The notes beneath the pieces are model-generated. The model did not search any database, was not told the DNA's origin, and saw nothing but the letters and a program-made list of their open reading frames with translations. DNA of 64,000 bases from Ancistrus triradiatus (lineage: Eukaryota > Chordata > Actinopteri > Siluriformes > Loricariidae): NCBI GenBank assembly GCA_025084515.1, contig JAJAGP010000432.1, positions 353,735-417,734 on the forward strand, in the 5' to 3' direction. Every line of letters begins with the position of its first letter. Positions within the stretch are counted from its first letter, which is position 1. Below, one piece after another: positions 9,598 to 22,113 of this stretch. The translations under genes and the position numbers were made by a program.

Positions 9598-9781
9598 CAT
9601 TTACAGCATTTAGCAGATGCCCTTATCCAGAGCGACTTACAATTGATACAACCTTACAATCCAAGCAATTGTGGGTTAAGGGCCTTGCTCAAGGATCCAA
9701 CAGTGAGGTGGGATTTGAACCTTGGACCTTTTGGTCCATAGTCCACTACCTTAACCGCTAGGCTACCACAGTCCCCAGCGG
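9598..9781 (-). mobile_element. tRNA-derived SINE, family 1
   Basis: It has the same structure as the SINE at 7568: A box and B box on the minus strand, then the GCATTTAGCAGATGCCC region. A 9-bp target duplication, TAACTCTTA, lies at 9589-9597 and 9782-9790, so this is a complete insertion. Confidence 0.8.
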
Positions 9782-9887
9782 TAACTCTTAATCCTAAACC
9801 CGCTCCACACTATTCTAAAACTTTCCAAATTAACTAAGTCTGGTGGATAGGAAAAAGACTGTCTTACACCTACACCCTGAAGAATGT

Positions 9888-10157
9888 AATTCATTCACTT
9901 TATCTGTTGGACCTGGACAGGGTCATGGGAGAGCCGGTGCCTAGCTGGCATAGGGCACAAGGCAGGAATAATCCTAGACAGGGCACCAATCCATCATAGG
10001 GCACATACTCTCACACAGTCATACACACTAGGAGCACTCAAGAGATGCCAATTAGCCTAACATTTTTTTGGACTGTGGGTGGACTCTACCTGGGATTGAA
10101 CCCAGGACCTTCTTGCTGTGAGATGACAGCGCTACCCACCGAGCCACCATGCCGCCA
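9888..10157 (-). mobile_element. tRNA-derived SINE, family 2, with target duplication
   Basis: Read on the minus strand it begins with a tRNA-like head (A box TGGCTCGGTGGGTAGCG, B box GGGTTCAATCCC) and ends in the CCGGTGCCTAGC-type body shared with copies at 16722, 46110 and 50456. A perfect 11-bp target duplication, CTGAAGAATGT, flanks it at 9877-9887 and 10158-10168. Confidence 0.85.
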
Positions 10158-10168
10158 CTGAAGAATGT

Positions 10169-11720
10169 CAAGCATACAAAAGAACTATTGTCATCTCAGA
10201 TACTACCATACATGACATAGCTAAAGTTGCATATTTGAAAGAAATTGCTTTCAAAGGGCCAGCACTACTTTTAGACAAAGCTTTGCCCCAATCTCAGTAA
10301 ATCACTGAGATTTGTGTTGGACACAGGCATTGCTATACTCCCAAAAACTAAATGAACTAACCATGGAAATTGACTTCCCAAAGGTAAGACTGAGTGAGAT
10401 GTAGGAATAGAACCAAAATGGGTCTCCAATATGTTACAGGGTATTAGTCATTAATAAACATTTTCCAGTATTTAAAAAAAAAAAAAAAAACTTGGAGCTG
10501 TGAAGCACTGTGACTTTGTGCTGTGCCACTGTGCTACCCTACTTTTAGGTAGTTTGACCACTTTTAGTTTTAGGCAAACATGAAATAGAGTTAAGGACAT
10601 CGTTTGAAGCGTTATTTATCTAAAAGTCATCTGGTGACAACAGCAACAATCTGCACACAAACTGACAAAGTCTTTGATTGTTTACAGAACCATTTGCCAT
10701 CCCCCAAATGGAAAATATAGCTGGCCTGCTTTTTAATGATTTGATGAACGGGAAGGATTAAGTGAGCAAGACTTGGAACAGAATCACAGTGAGACCATTA
10801 TGTGCATTTTCATTTACAGCATTTGGAAGAAGCCTTTTTCCAGATGGACTGACAGAAGTGCTTTGTATTTTGTGTTAATAGACTCTCCACTTCACTTTCT
10901 TCTACAGAATAAGAAAGCCTTTTAGCAAACGCCCTGTTAGGAGCTATACAAATAGCTAATAAACCCAAAGTCCAAATAGCACAATTTAGAAGTGTTTTAG
11001 AATTACTTTCCTAATAAATAAGAGTACAAAGTTAGTGCTCACCTAAATGCTGGATAAAAATATGGGTCTTCAGTCCTGCTCAGCCATTCAGAACACCAGT
11101 GGAAGTTCAATCCTGGGAAGAAACTTGACTATTTGCTGTCTTGTTTTTAGCAGTGATCTGATTTGATCTGGACAGATTTTGTGCAGTCTGAGCAGATACA
11201 CCACATGGAATCTACCTTTTCCCTATCAAATTCAAGCCACACTTGTACATCAGATATATTCAGTCTGACTAGTCAGATAGAATTTAATGTGGCCTTTACT
11301 TCAGCAATCGGCACATATCGGTGTCAGAGAATTGCAACAACAACAACGTTAATGAACTTCATTCTGATATAGTACCTCAACCTGGAGCAATGAAGATGTC
11401 ACAGCTTGTGTGTTTGTAAGGAGGATGTGATTTTACAAGGTCTGGGATACTGAAATGTTTAAAACTTAGTACAAAGACGATTGGATGTGGCCTTCAAAAA
11501 AAAAAAAACTTCTTCACAAAAATTCACTAAGGAATCTTCAAGGTAACACTGGTAACACTGGTTCCAAGCACAGACATGCCTGGAACATCACCACTGTGAC
11601 TGATCTGGATACAACAGTGAAAAGAGACTATGTTTTGATTTAATGAATAGATTTACTTCTCTTGTAATTTGCAGTGCAGAACTCGATTAGCGATTAGCCT
11701 TGCAGTCTAAATGTAGTCTA
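10169..11720. other. non-coding stretch
   Basis: I see no gene. There is a run of A at about 10472-10489 and another at about 11497-11508. The piece around 10810-10845 faintly resembles the GCATTTAGCAG part of the family 1 SINE but is too decayed to define. Confidence 0.4.
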
Positions 11721-11723
11721 CAG

Positions 11724-12120
11724 CAGTGGTTCCCAACCTTTTTTCCTTGGAGCCCCCCTGCGAGTATCTACAAAAAGCTGTGCCCCTTTGGCTCCTTTTC
11801 TCTTTTCAAAACAGTCTATCTAAAAATAAACTCGTACACGCACTCACACACTAAGGGCACTTTAGAAACTCCAATTAACCTAACACGTCTTTCTACTGTG
11901 GAAGGAAACCGAAGTACCTGGAGTAAACCCATGCAGACTCCACACAGAAAGGACCCAAGTCGCTCAGTCTAGGATCAAACGCTGGACCTTCGCCCACCAA
12001 GCTGCCAAATTAATTTTATTTAACATGTGCAAATTGTATTTCGACAAACTCGATGTACCTCAGTGCACAAAGCCTTACGCACCCCCTCTGATGTTTGGCA
12101 CCCCCTGAAAAAAAAAAATA
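11724..12120. mobile_element. possible hAT-type remnant with a family 2 SINE inside
   Basis: The left edge CAGTGGTTCCCAACCTTTTT is like the terminal repeat of hAT (Charlie-like) transposons, and the GCCCCCCTG that follows fits such elements. The opposite end was not found. About 11836-12004 matches the family 2 SINE body, including the AGAAACTCCAATTAACC segment and a degraded B box, so a SINE appears to have inserted. Confidence 0.4.
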
Positions 12121-12128
12121 CCAGCTAC

Positions 12129-12428
12129 AGCTTGTGCAAACCTGTTGAAGACTTACAGGAAACATTTGACCTCTGTCATTGCCAACAAAGGTTATGTTAC
12201 AAAGTATTGAGTTGAACCAAATTTATTGACCAAATACTTATATTCCACCATAATTTACAATTCAATTCTTTAAAAATCCTGTAATGTGATTTCCTGGATT
12301 TTTTTTTCTCATTTTGTCTCTCATAGTTGAAGTGTACCTGTGATGAAAATTACAGACCTCTTTCATTTTTCTAAGTAGGAGAACTTGCACAATCAGTGAC
12401 TGACTAAATACTTTTTTGCCCCACTGTA
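12129..12428 (+). mobile_element. 3' end of a Tc1/mariner transposon
   Basis: It ends with TTTTTTGCCCCACTGTA, a typical right terminal repeat of a fish Tc1 family finishing in TA. It also contains the end region with TCTCATAGTTGAAGTG. The transposase and left end are missing, so this is a truncated copy. Confidence 0.7.
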
Positions 12429-12479
12429 CATATTAGGTTTGTCTTGGGTGGGACACTGGTTCAAACTTATTGTAGTACA

Positions 12480-12960
12480 TGCAGGACAAACTTAAAACAA
12501 AAAATGCAAGGCATCTCAAATGGCTGATCAAACTTCACTCTGACTTGTGAAAGTCTGAATACAGCAAGTTGGTAGAAATGGTGAGACCCTGTTGTGTTTG
12601 GATTACAAAATCATGAACAGCAGCTCGGTTTAGGATCTGAAATCACAGCGGAAAAAGTCACTGACAAAGCAAGATCCCATGAAATTGCAAAGGCACTACT
12701 GAAAATATCTGCCTGCAGCAAAAGCACCAGTGCGCACAGTCAGCCGCCAAAATGTGGCACACCCATTTAAGAAGACTGAACTCAGGGGCAGCCAGAAAGC
12801 AACAGCAAAAGCATGCAGTTCCTGCTGAAACAAGACATGCCAAGAGTGCGACACGTGCCCAGCAAAATGTAAGACATGCTCAAAATGCGGAAAGCTTAAT
12901 CGCTTCACGCGAGTTTTCCGTTCTACCCGAAATAAGTTCATGCAGTAAGTAAAAATACAG
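12480..12960 (+). pseudogene. possible gypsy gag remnant with a CCHC-type knuckle
   Basis: Around 12865-12930 one plus frame reads AKCKTCSKCGKLNRFTRVFR, which resembles the zinc-knuckle end of Ty3/gypsy Gag (C-x2-C-x-K-x-N-x-F-x3-C). The final cysteine position is lost. Upstream frames are broken by stops. This would be a different element from the one at 2-9 kb. From 12961 to 13480 I recognise nothing further with confidence. Confidence 0.4.
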
Positions 12961-13485
12961 AGGGTGGAGCTGTTTACTGACACAGTTAAACATGAAAAGC
13001 AAACTTCCAGACATAGGATCACAAGGACCCTTATGTGTGTCTGCCTGAATATTGCATCACTCCTGTCAACAATTTCAGGTCGTCTGCACCACTGTTGACT
13101 TTGCTCCATTTACTCAAACACTAACCAGCAACTTCAGCCCAAAACTGTCAACCGAAAAAATGAAAACATCAGCAAAAGCAAAAGAAACACAATGACGGGT
13201 GAGACAAACCACTGTCATAGCTACAGCTATTAGAGATGTGGACACTGGAAAGCACAGTTGTTATCCAACCAGCAGACACTCGTCAGTCATGCCATGAACT
13301 GAGGACAATCAGGGTGCTTCACAGAAATCATCGACATCTCTTTGGCGCAAAAGAAAAACACATCACTGCGCCTGAAAATTCAAGTAAAGGGTGTAGGTGG
13401 AGTGCTAACACATTTTGAGATTGATATAATAATTACATAATAGTAAAGATATTGTTGCAGTAATGTTTAATGTGGTGTTTTTTTG

Positions 13486-14602
13486 TTGGCCACTTGATTA
13501 GAGACATGTCCTTTCACTTTTTCAAAGCTTCCCTATATGGAAATTGGACACGACCCCAGTGTATGTAAATCCACATTAAAATGAGAAAACTGAGCAAATC
13601 TGAGCGACCTCAAACGAGGCATGGTCATCGGTGCTAGAATAGTCGGCTAATATATTAGAAACTAATATTTCCGAACCTGTGGTGTTTTCTTGTGCAGTAG
13701 CGTCACGTGTATACCGAGAATGGTGTGACCAAGGAAAACATCTAGTGAAAGGGGATCCTGTGGATGTAACAACTTGTCAAAAAAAAGGTCAGAGGAGGAT
13801 GCAATCGTTCTGATGAACAGGTGGTGCACAGTCAAGCAACCTGTAGCCGAATAGAACATCGTTGCTCCAGCTAACGTGCCTAAATTCACAACTCGTCATT
13901 CCTTAACACAGATGGGCTACAACAGCAGACGACCAGTTCACGTGCCATTGCTGTCAATAGGAAACAGAAAGGCAAGAGTCCAGTGAGCAAAAGAGCACAA
14001 TAAATGGATGACTGAGCAGTGGAAAAACATTGCCTGGTCAGATGAATCCGGATTTCTGTTGTACCATGCTGAACAGAGTCAGAATTTGGCATACATAGCA
14101 TGAATCAATAAACCCTTCCTTTCAGGTGTTAACAGTTCAGGCTGGTGGAGGTAGAATAGTAGTGTAGGTCCTCTGACGGGTCTCCTCTGGGTCCTCTGAC
14201 TTGCCTAAGAATTGTGGCTGACCAAATTCATCCCTTCATGACAGCTGTATATCCCATGGTAGGAGGACACTTTCAACAGGAGAATGGACCATGGCATAAG
14301 GGTCGAATAGTCATGGATTGGTTCATGGAAAATGACACTGAGTTTCCCATGCTTCTCGGGCCTTGACACTTCCCAGACCTTAATCCTATAAAGCATCTAT
14401 GGGACGAGGTAGAACAGGCTTTCCAGAGCATGTCATCTAATTTGCCCCACTGTGAGAACCTATCCTGTCTGCATAGGTCAGTATTCATGAAGAACGATTT
14501 CAACATCTAGCGGAACCAGCAAATTGCTATAGTTCTGAATCCAAAGGAGGTCCAACATGCTACTAGATGGGTTTTTAATGAGGTGGCCATTCATTGTACA
14601 TT
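13486..14602 (+). pseudogene. decayed Tc1-like transposon and transposase
   Basis: The region begins with a TTGGCCACTTGATTAGAGAC segment and ends with GAGGTGGCCATTCATTGTA, which look like left and right terminal repeats. Broken plus-strand frames between them recall a Tc1 transposase: an AWSDES-like stretch near 14035 (first acidic position), VQAGGG near 14135, and a DLNPI-like stretch near 14380. Many stops and indels make it non-functional. Frame-by-frame assignment is approximate. Confidence 0.6.
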
Positions 14603-14634
14603 TCCTTTCATTGAAACGGAGGAGGATATAATGG

Positions 14635-14635
<1 letters not shown>

Positions 14636-14689
<54 letters not shown>
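14636..14689. repeat. (TG)n microsatellite
   Basis: About 27 uninterrupted TG units. Confidence 0.98.
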
Positions 14690-14690
<1 letters not shown>

Positions 14691-16720
14691 CGTTGATGAT
14701 GCTGAATTCTGATGAGGACGATGGTAATATCAAACATGGAACTATCATGTAACCATAAAGCAACTGGTGTCAGATAAAATAGTTGTGGATGGAGATGGTC
14801 CCTCTTTTCAGTTCACACCTAGGGAAGCAAATGTGACAATGGTCATTCAGATTATGCACATTAGCAATATGGTAATAAAAATCTGAAAGATGAAAAATCT
14901 GCACTAACAGTTGGTGTCTGTATCCAGAAGAAGTGATTCAGCTTGATAGACCAAGCATGTTTTTACTTGACATAAGAGGCACTTGTTAAGTAAAATTGCA
15001 CTCAACATTTTGTGTAATTTGCAGGTAACAGCTGTTGATTATTGGTATTTTTCTGGAAAAGTGCATAGCTTTTTCTTTTTTTTACTCCAGATTCAGCCAT
15101 ACTACCTGATATCTCAAGCAAACATTAACTAATAACAGTCAATGGTTCATAAGAAGATGAACCAAGCATGAATAACAGCATGTTTAGCTTTATTAAGTGG
15201 GTAGTCACAACAAAATAACAACGAGGTCTTCAGAATCGTAATAGGAAATAAAAATCTGTCTTGTACACAGTACATGTAATTCCAAACTGAATGACAGTAA
15301 ATTAGTATGAGTGAGCCCTGGTGACACCTACTGACAGACAAGAGAAGTGCAGTCTTGAAAGAAAGGGAAAAACTGCATCGTTATCGTTCTACTTTCTTTT
15401 TCTGTTTCAAATTTAATAAAAGACAACAAACATAAAAATTACTGTATTGTACAACACAGTACTGTACTAAATGGCTTCATTGTGTTTTAATTAGTATTAT
15501 TGTCTAAAATAAGACACTATGTGCAGTGTATGTCCTGTGTCACTGTCCTGCTTCACAGAACGTAGAGTGGTTAAACAGCGCATACCTGAAAAGTCAATCA
15601 AGACCCTTAAGTTAAGCATGCATCTTTCCTAAAAAATACAATACATTGCTATATCTCTTTCGTCTTTCCAGTATGTCAGTGAAAGACAAGTTCTAATAAA
15701 TTATGCATCATTTAAATGGGTGATTCTTTGTAAACTATAAAGAAAGCATCTTTGTCATTTGCTATACACAAGCAATTTCTAAGCAAGAGTCCATTGTACT
15801 GTCTCTGCCCTGGAAAGTTAATCAATATCCTTACTTCAATTAGTTCTTTTCCTCTTTCACCAACTTCCAAAGTGCCAGTAACAGACTCTTTCTCCCTCCC
15901 TTTGCTAAAAACTGCTGAGCCTGGTCCATTTAATACATCGCGCCCAGAGTTTTCTCTAAATATAGCCTTCAGACTGAAAACAGCAGAGACACAATTGCAG
16001 GGCTCTCAGCAGACATCCGCTTGAAGTTGATAAATGCCCATGCTCATTAGAAAGAACCAGAGTTCTGTAAGAGCTAACTGTGTGAAAACTTTAGCGACAG
16101 TTTAGCCTCCAACATGCCTGCAGGCTCTTTAGAGTGCAGTAGTTTTGATTGATTCCAGGATTGACACGAAGATTTTTCTCCTGGGCTTCTATTGTACCTT
16201 TTGTCACAAACATACTTCTTGAATGTTCTTGAGACTTTTTTTGATATGTAGAGAACTCTTCACTCGTTACTTTTGTCCTTACCAGATCTCTAAATATAAA
16301 AACAGCTCACACTGTGGAATAACAATGAGTTAAAAGACTTTAAAAGTGTCAAACGAGGGCACTCCTAGTCTGCTAGCACTATGACAGACTCAGCTCAGCA
16401 ACCCGGAAAAACTCAAAAGGTGGAAGCACCCGATGAGGCAGAACAACAAACACAGATGAGACACGGTGAAACAGGGCCCAACAGCGAGAGCCCTCAATGG
16501 GATCACACACCCTGGAAGTTTGGAAATCCAACGGGTATGAAACCCGTCACCCAGACATCAGATCAAGATGTGCAGTCCAACTGTAGCATTCCCCATTTGA
16601 GTGACGGCATGAGACTTGGCTGATGGTTCATTTACGTATTTATTGCTCACAACAATGAAAACTTATGTGAGGTCACTCAAGCAACAATTGCAATAAACCA
16701 CTGTAACATTCATTCATTCA
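14690..16720. other. non-coding stretch
   Basis: Mostly AT-rich unique-looking DNA without a recognised gene. An 80-codon open frame at 16381-16623 has a polar composition and no family resemblance, and I do not call it a gene. A short CATT tandem repeat lies near 16710. Confidence 0.45.
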
Positions 16721-16721
16721 T

Positions 16722-17215
16722 TGTCTTATCCACTCGATCCCAGTCAGGGTCATGGGAATGCCGGTGCCTAGCCGGCGGCACAGGGCGCAAAGCAGGAACA
16801 ACCCTAAACAGGGTGGCAATCCATCCTAGGGCACATACACTCACACACACATGCAAACACTATCGGCATTTTGGAAACACCAGTTACATTTACATTTACA
16901 GCATTTAGCAGATGCCCTTATCCAGAGCAACTTACAATTGATACAATCTTACAATCCCCCAAGCAATTATGGGTTAAGGGCCTTGCTCAAGGACCCAACA
17001 GTGACAGCTTGGCAGAGGTGGGATTTGAACCCTGGACCTCCTGGTCCATAGTCCAGTTCCTTACCCACTATGCTACCACAGTCCCTGGAGAAAACCCACT
17101 CAAACACACGTGGGACATGCAGACTCCACACAAGCAGAGCCCAGGGTTGGGATCGAACCGGGGATCTCAGAGCTGTGAGGTGACAGTGCTAACCACTGTG
17201 ACACTCCCACTGTAA
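16722..17215 (-). mobile_element. family 2 SINE split by a family 1 SINE
   Basis: The two outer parts, 16722-16883 and 17086-17215, join to give one family 2 SINE: the GTGCCTAGCCGGC body on the left, the GATCGAACCGGGGAT B box and tRNA-like head on the right. The inner part, 16884-17085, is a complete family 1 SINE, so family 1 was active after this family 2 copy inserted. Confidence 0.8.
16884..17085 (-). mobile_element. family 1 SINE nested in a family 2 SINE
   Basis: It carries TTACAGCATTTAGCAG on the left and TGCTACCACAGTCCC on the right, like the copies at 7568, 9598 and 58081. The B box reads GGTTCAAATCCC on the minus strand. Confidence 0.8.
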
Positions 17216-20200
17216 CAGCAGTAAGGAACAGTTATCATTTCCATTACACCTTCCACAATACCCTTCCATTACATTACATTACATTACATAGCAGTCAAGT
17301 CCCAGGAAAAAGATGTACTGACAAATTTTACAGTAGAACCATGAAGTGGCCGAATTACCATCAAAATTCATAGCAGTAAACTGTAAAATAATTCATGATC
17401 AGTTCATAGTCAACCAAGTTTACAGTTATACTATGAAATTTCAGAGTAGAACCATGAATTGGTCAAATTCCCATTAACAATTCATAGTGGAACAGTCAAG
17501 TTAATGGTCAATCTGTGAAAGTTCACAATAAAACTGTGAAGAAATTCAGTTTTACTATGAAATTTCACAGTACTTTTTTCATAAGAGATTGCATAAAGTC
17601 TTATTATTCTATTAAATGGCTCTTTCATAAAGAATGCACTTAACACTTGCAAAAATATACATTTAGAATTCATCAGTTAACCGTCGGCTCTGTAACTCAT
17701 TTACTGTATAAGCTTTCAAGTCATCTTAAACACGAGAAGTTACTAACCGCAAATAACACAAAACACCGCTAAAATAGGCAAAAAAAACACGTTACTGTAA
17801 TGATAAACTTCGAGTACACACCTTGTGCCTCTTCGAATGGGTGCTTAAACCATGGAAAATGAACTTTGAGCTCTCAAATGAGTTCTCGGCTGGGGCTTGG
17901 ACCGTTATGAACTAAATGAAGCCTATATGGTTACATTCAGAGTCCCTATTTTACAAAGTATACTGGAGGCTCCTAAGTATTAAGCTGCAATTGTAACTCA
18001 AACACGATATGTCCACAAATACAAAAACCCAAATAGATCAAATGAGCATCAAAAGGCCAAAGCATCAAAAAACCCAAGCAGAGTGTAAACGATGGATGCA
18101 CTAGGAGTCTATCGGCACAAGAATGTCGCGGTTTTGCATTTGATAACCTGTTTAGGGGTTATTTACACCAGCTGACAGACCTGATTGTGCATGGCTTAGA
18201 GTTTCCAGCTGGCTTAGGTTGAGTACGGTCCTTCTGTGTCCATTATTTTATTCGAACAGAAATAGTCCCATTTTCCAGAAAGTGTCATTTGAGTAGTTAT
18301 TTCAACCTCCATGTTGGGGCAACAGCAGAAATTGTCCCAAGAAATACCTTCTCTTGCCATAAAAGTAATTAGGGTAAGGCTTCCTGGGGGGAAGCTGGTG
18401 TGTTTGATACATGTGCTCAGGGTTGGATTTCTGGATACGTTCTAACTAATTTCCTCAGAAACATGAATGGTTTTGTGCTTAGATGTAAGTGTTTTGCAAA
18501 TGATAGTTTTGTTGTTGTGTGGGTTTTGGTTTCATATGGATGAAGTTGATGATCTGACTTGATGTAAAATGTCAAAATGCTGATATTTTATGCCAATATG
18601 CTCTGCTCATGGTTTGATGAATGTATTTGTTCCCGAAGTATAGACAAAGATTTTTGATGGGGTACATCTGAAGTGGAATTTCTGACTCAAAGGAATCTGG
18701 GAATGGGAGCAAATACATAGCATTTACAAAAAGGACAACTACTGGGAAACCTGAAGAACAAAAGAACTGCTTAATCCTGAACTGAGCTTTACCAGTTGGT
18801 GGCTAGTGAGTGTACATGTGTGGGGTTTGTTACTGTCTATTTGTATTTGTATTTTTTTTGTCCATTTATATCGGTGCATTTGGGGGTCTGTCTTTAATTG
18901 TCCATCTTGAAGTGTTTGTATTTCGTTGGGCAAGTTAGTCTCAGTCTAGGAGGTGAAAGTGAAACTCCCCTTTTCATTTGAGGGAAATTACATTAGTAAT
19001 AATAAATGGAACCTGGAAATAGTGAGTTGTTTTTGGAACAAGGTTTTCTGATGCTGTGTTGCGTTGCCAAATGTCTGCCATACTAAAGTGAAGGATCACA
19101 CTGAAGGAGCTCAGTTTGTGTATCAGACAGAGTTTCTCATCATTTTAAGAATTCATTTTATTGTGTATGCTACTTTTTATACATCACTGTCAGCTGATTT
19201 TGAACACAATGGGGATTTCCTATTTTAGGCCAATTAATTCACATTTACTAAACTTTGTTTGCACTGGGTCCTGAGAAAGCTAATGATGTGATATTGGATT
19301 TTCCAAGGATGCTAATATCACTTAACAGATTGACAGTACTCGTCTGCTGAAGACTAAAATTGAATACCCAGGCGACACCTCATAGCTTTTTGTCCCTGTC
19401 CCCCTATTTTGGAAAATATACCAGTTACAATATACCATTTACTCTTCCCACTGAGGTTGTGTCTCATCATGATGGTACTCATTAAATCACTAGTAACAAG
19501 TAACAAGTTGGGGAATGTTAGCTAGCTAAGTTAGTTTTAAACCCTCATAAGTACATCAAAACAACAAAGCGTGGTTTCAAGATGTCAATATAGTGTGCTG
19601 GCATGCTGACATGGTGTGTCCCTATTTGTTTACGACTAGCCTGAATTTAAAGATAGAAGTTTGTTTTCCTCTTTCATAATCCATATTAGAAAGTGTTTAG
19701 GATCATTTAAAAAATGCAAGGGGTTTGATCAATATGTGATGATACTAGTGCGGAGGGACTTGTTCTTCAAGCATTCCATGTGTTAGCTACTTTATCAGAG
19801 CAAAATCAAAGACACCGAAGTAGAACCGAAGCATGATCCGGTAACTCGTACTCATTTTTGTATCAGTTTTTTAGAATTGATCTGAATGCCAAGCTCACCT
19901 AGATTTTAGCTCAAGGTTTATACAGATGATATCTAATATTTATAACTTGGGACTGATGAAGTATTCAATTTCTACAGCAGTTCTGCCTTTCAGACATCTT
20001 CTTAATAAATAATACATGCATCATACAGTAACTCACTACATCTAGTCATCATCAGTGTACAGCAAGACATGAGCAGCTCAAAGACCAGACTGATTACCTG
20101 TCAGTGCCTCACTGTCTGTCAAAACTAAAATAACATTGCATGAAATCAGCCAAAATGGAATTAACCAGAAATTTTGGGGGGTTTTGCCCATGTTAAGCAA

Positions 20201-21334
20201 TATTAATCATTTAAGGCTCCATTTACTGTCACAATATAATACAAATGTGCTGCAGTTAATTAATATGGCTCAGTATTAACAGACAAATTAAACTGTTGTG
20301 AATAGACTTAATACATTTTCTGAAACTGCACTGCATTAAGAGCAACTTGGTATCTGGACAGCATTAGGAATAAGTTAAGCTCATGAGAAACAAAACTAAA
20401 AACCTCAAAGCCAGGTCTGAAGTGTTCGTTCCGTGATTGCTTGGTTCAACTGGGACCTTAGAATCACCACAAACTTGTTAATTGGCAGCATGCCTCCATG
20501 TACATCTCATAAAAGGTAAGTGGGAATCATGAGGTCAGGCTCAAGATGCTTCACTTTTGTGATGTACTTCTACATTAACAGTCAATTAATCTGAAGTGGG
20601 TGCAAGTGCTTCAGTCCCAATCCAAGAGATGTGGCCAGGCATATGGTAGTGGGCTCTGTTAAAGTATTGAAGATCTGCAGTCTTAAGTGGCTGTACGAAC
20701 TGAGATTTGAGAAACAGAATTGCAGTGGGTTATGTATAAGTGTTCAAAATGTTTAAATCACTGCACAGTTGTTTTGCAATTAAACATCTCAGTTTTGATT
20801 TCATTATTAATTCTACAACAGCACTACCACAATGAAATGAACTGCAACCATACTAAAAGCCTATACATTGTAGAAAAGCATGGGAATGTCAGATAATACA
20901 CACACAGAATATCATAGATTCCTTATTAATGAATGCAGAGAAACTGGAATAAACCATTAAATCTTCTAGCTGTCTTCTCCTGGGCAGTGTTTGGGACAGC
21001 AGGTCTGAAGGTCTACTACAAACAGCCTTTCCTGTGAGACTCCCCAAGTCAACTACTAAATGTTATCCCTCCAGCCAGATCGTGAGCCTGCCATGTGATG
21101 ATTGCGCCTAGAATAGCTGTAGGAGTCGTCGAATAGGGAGCATACTTATAAGATACGCAACCACCGCCACTTGATTTGAAGTAGCCAGTGGCTGTATTCC
21201 AAGGCACAACCAAATTGCTGAGATTCTAAGGCTGTCATGGGGAGTAAAATCCTTTCACATGGGAAGAAGCTAATTTCTGCATCTCATAGCTACCCATGAT
21301 GACTTGTTGATGCACCCATCATGGTGGAAAATGA
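17216..21334. other. long non-coding stretch
   Basis: No gene is recognised. There is a short ATTAC tandem repeat at about 17265-17288. At about 17320-17580 degenerate copies of an AGAACCATGAA / TTCATAG motif recur in both directions. A segment of about 45 bp at 18060-18105 is shared with 54857-54900. The rest is AT-rich and unremarkable. Confidence 0.4.
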
Positions 21335-21597
21335 CCTCTAAAGAGTTTTCACCCCACCAATCCAAAGCCAGATTTGTTTTAAGATCATTGTTTCCCTGTT
21401 GACCAACCATCTAAGATAATAATAGTTGGCAAGGTCACAAAGGGGCCCAGGATAGCTTTTAGGCAACTAAAAAACTGGCCTTTCTTACATTGCCTAATGT
21501 TAATGTTCATGAGTTCACTATCAGGAGAACGCTGAACAGCAATGGTACACATGTCAGGGCTTCAAAGAAAAAGTCACAAGTCGTGCTACCGAGAAAA
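21335..21597 (+). pseudogene. old internal fragment of a Tc1 transposase
   Basis: It matches the N-terminal coding part of the Tc1 copies at 22114, 51946 and 55350 (AGAGTTTTCACCCCACCAATC, GTTGGCAAGGTCACAAAG, GAGTTCACTATCAGGAGAAC), with many substitutions. No terminal repeats remain, and it seems older than the other copies. Confidence 0.7.
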
Positions 21598-22113
21598 TGG
21601 TAATAGAAGAATAGCGTTAATGTTTTAGAACAGCAAAGAAAAACTCATGACCCTAATGAAACAAAAAACAAAGCTTTTTCTTTCTCTGGTCTGTGTTATG
21701 AATGCAATTTGTCTAGTATTTTGATCGTTTTTATTTTCAAAATCTGGAATTCAGGTATAATTCCCAGCAAGGCACAATGAAGTGCAAAAGCTGAGAGGTC
21801 TGCCTCACCTCGGATTCCGCAATCCCATTAAAACTATACTGAGCGTGGGGACTAAGCGCGTGCCTCTGACTATGTATGTGAATATCACCATTATGCTGTT
21901 TGTAGACTTATTTGCATGTCATCGCCTTCCATAGTCTAGGTAATTTATTTCACATGAGTAAAAGATATATTTAGGCTTGTTGCTATCAATAAAACTGCAC
22001 TGAAAAAAAGATGATGAGAGGCAGGCCTTACCTTTGCGGTGATAATGAGACCATGCGAGAGGCCAACGTACTGATGATGCTCCCATTGTTGAATGAGTGA
22101 ATATCTGAATTTA

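Noticed and set aside
12696..13109. Minus-strand open frame of 137 codons.
   Set aside because: It has no family resemblance and overlaps a plus-strand segment with retroelement-like coding. It is probably chance.
16381..16623. 80-codon open frame starting with ATG.
   Set aside because: Polar, low-complexity composition without motif, splice context or neighbour support. It could be an exon but I cannot support it.
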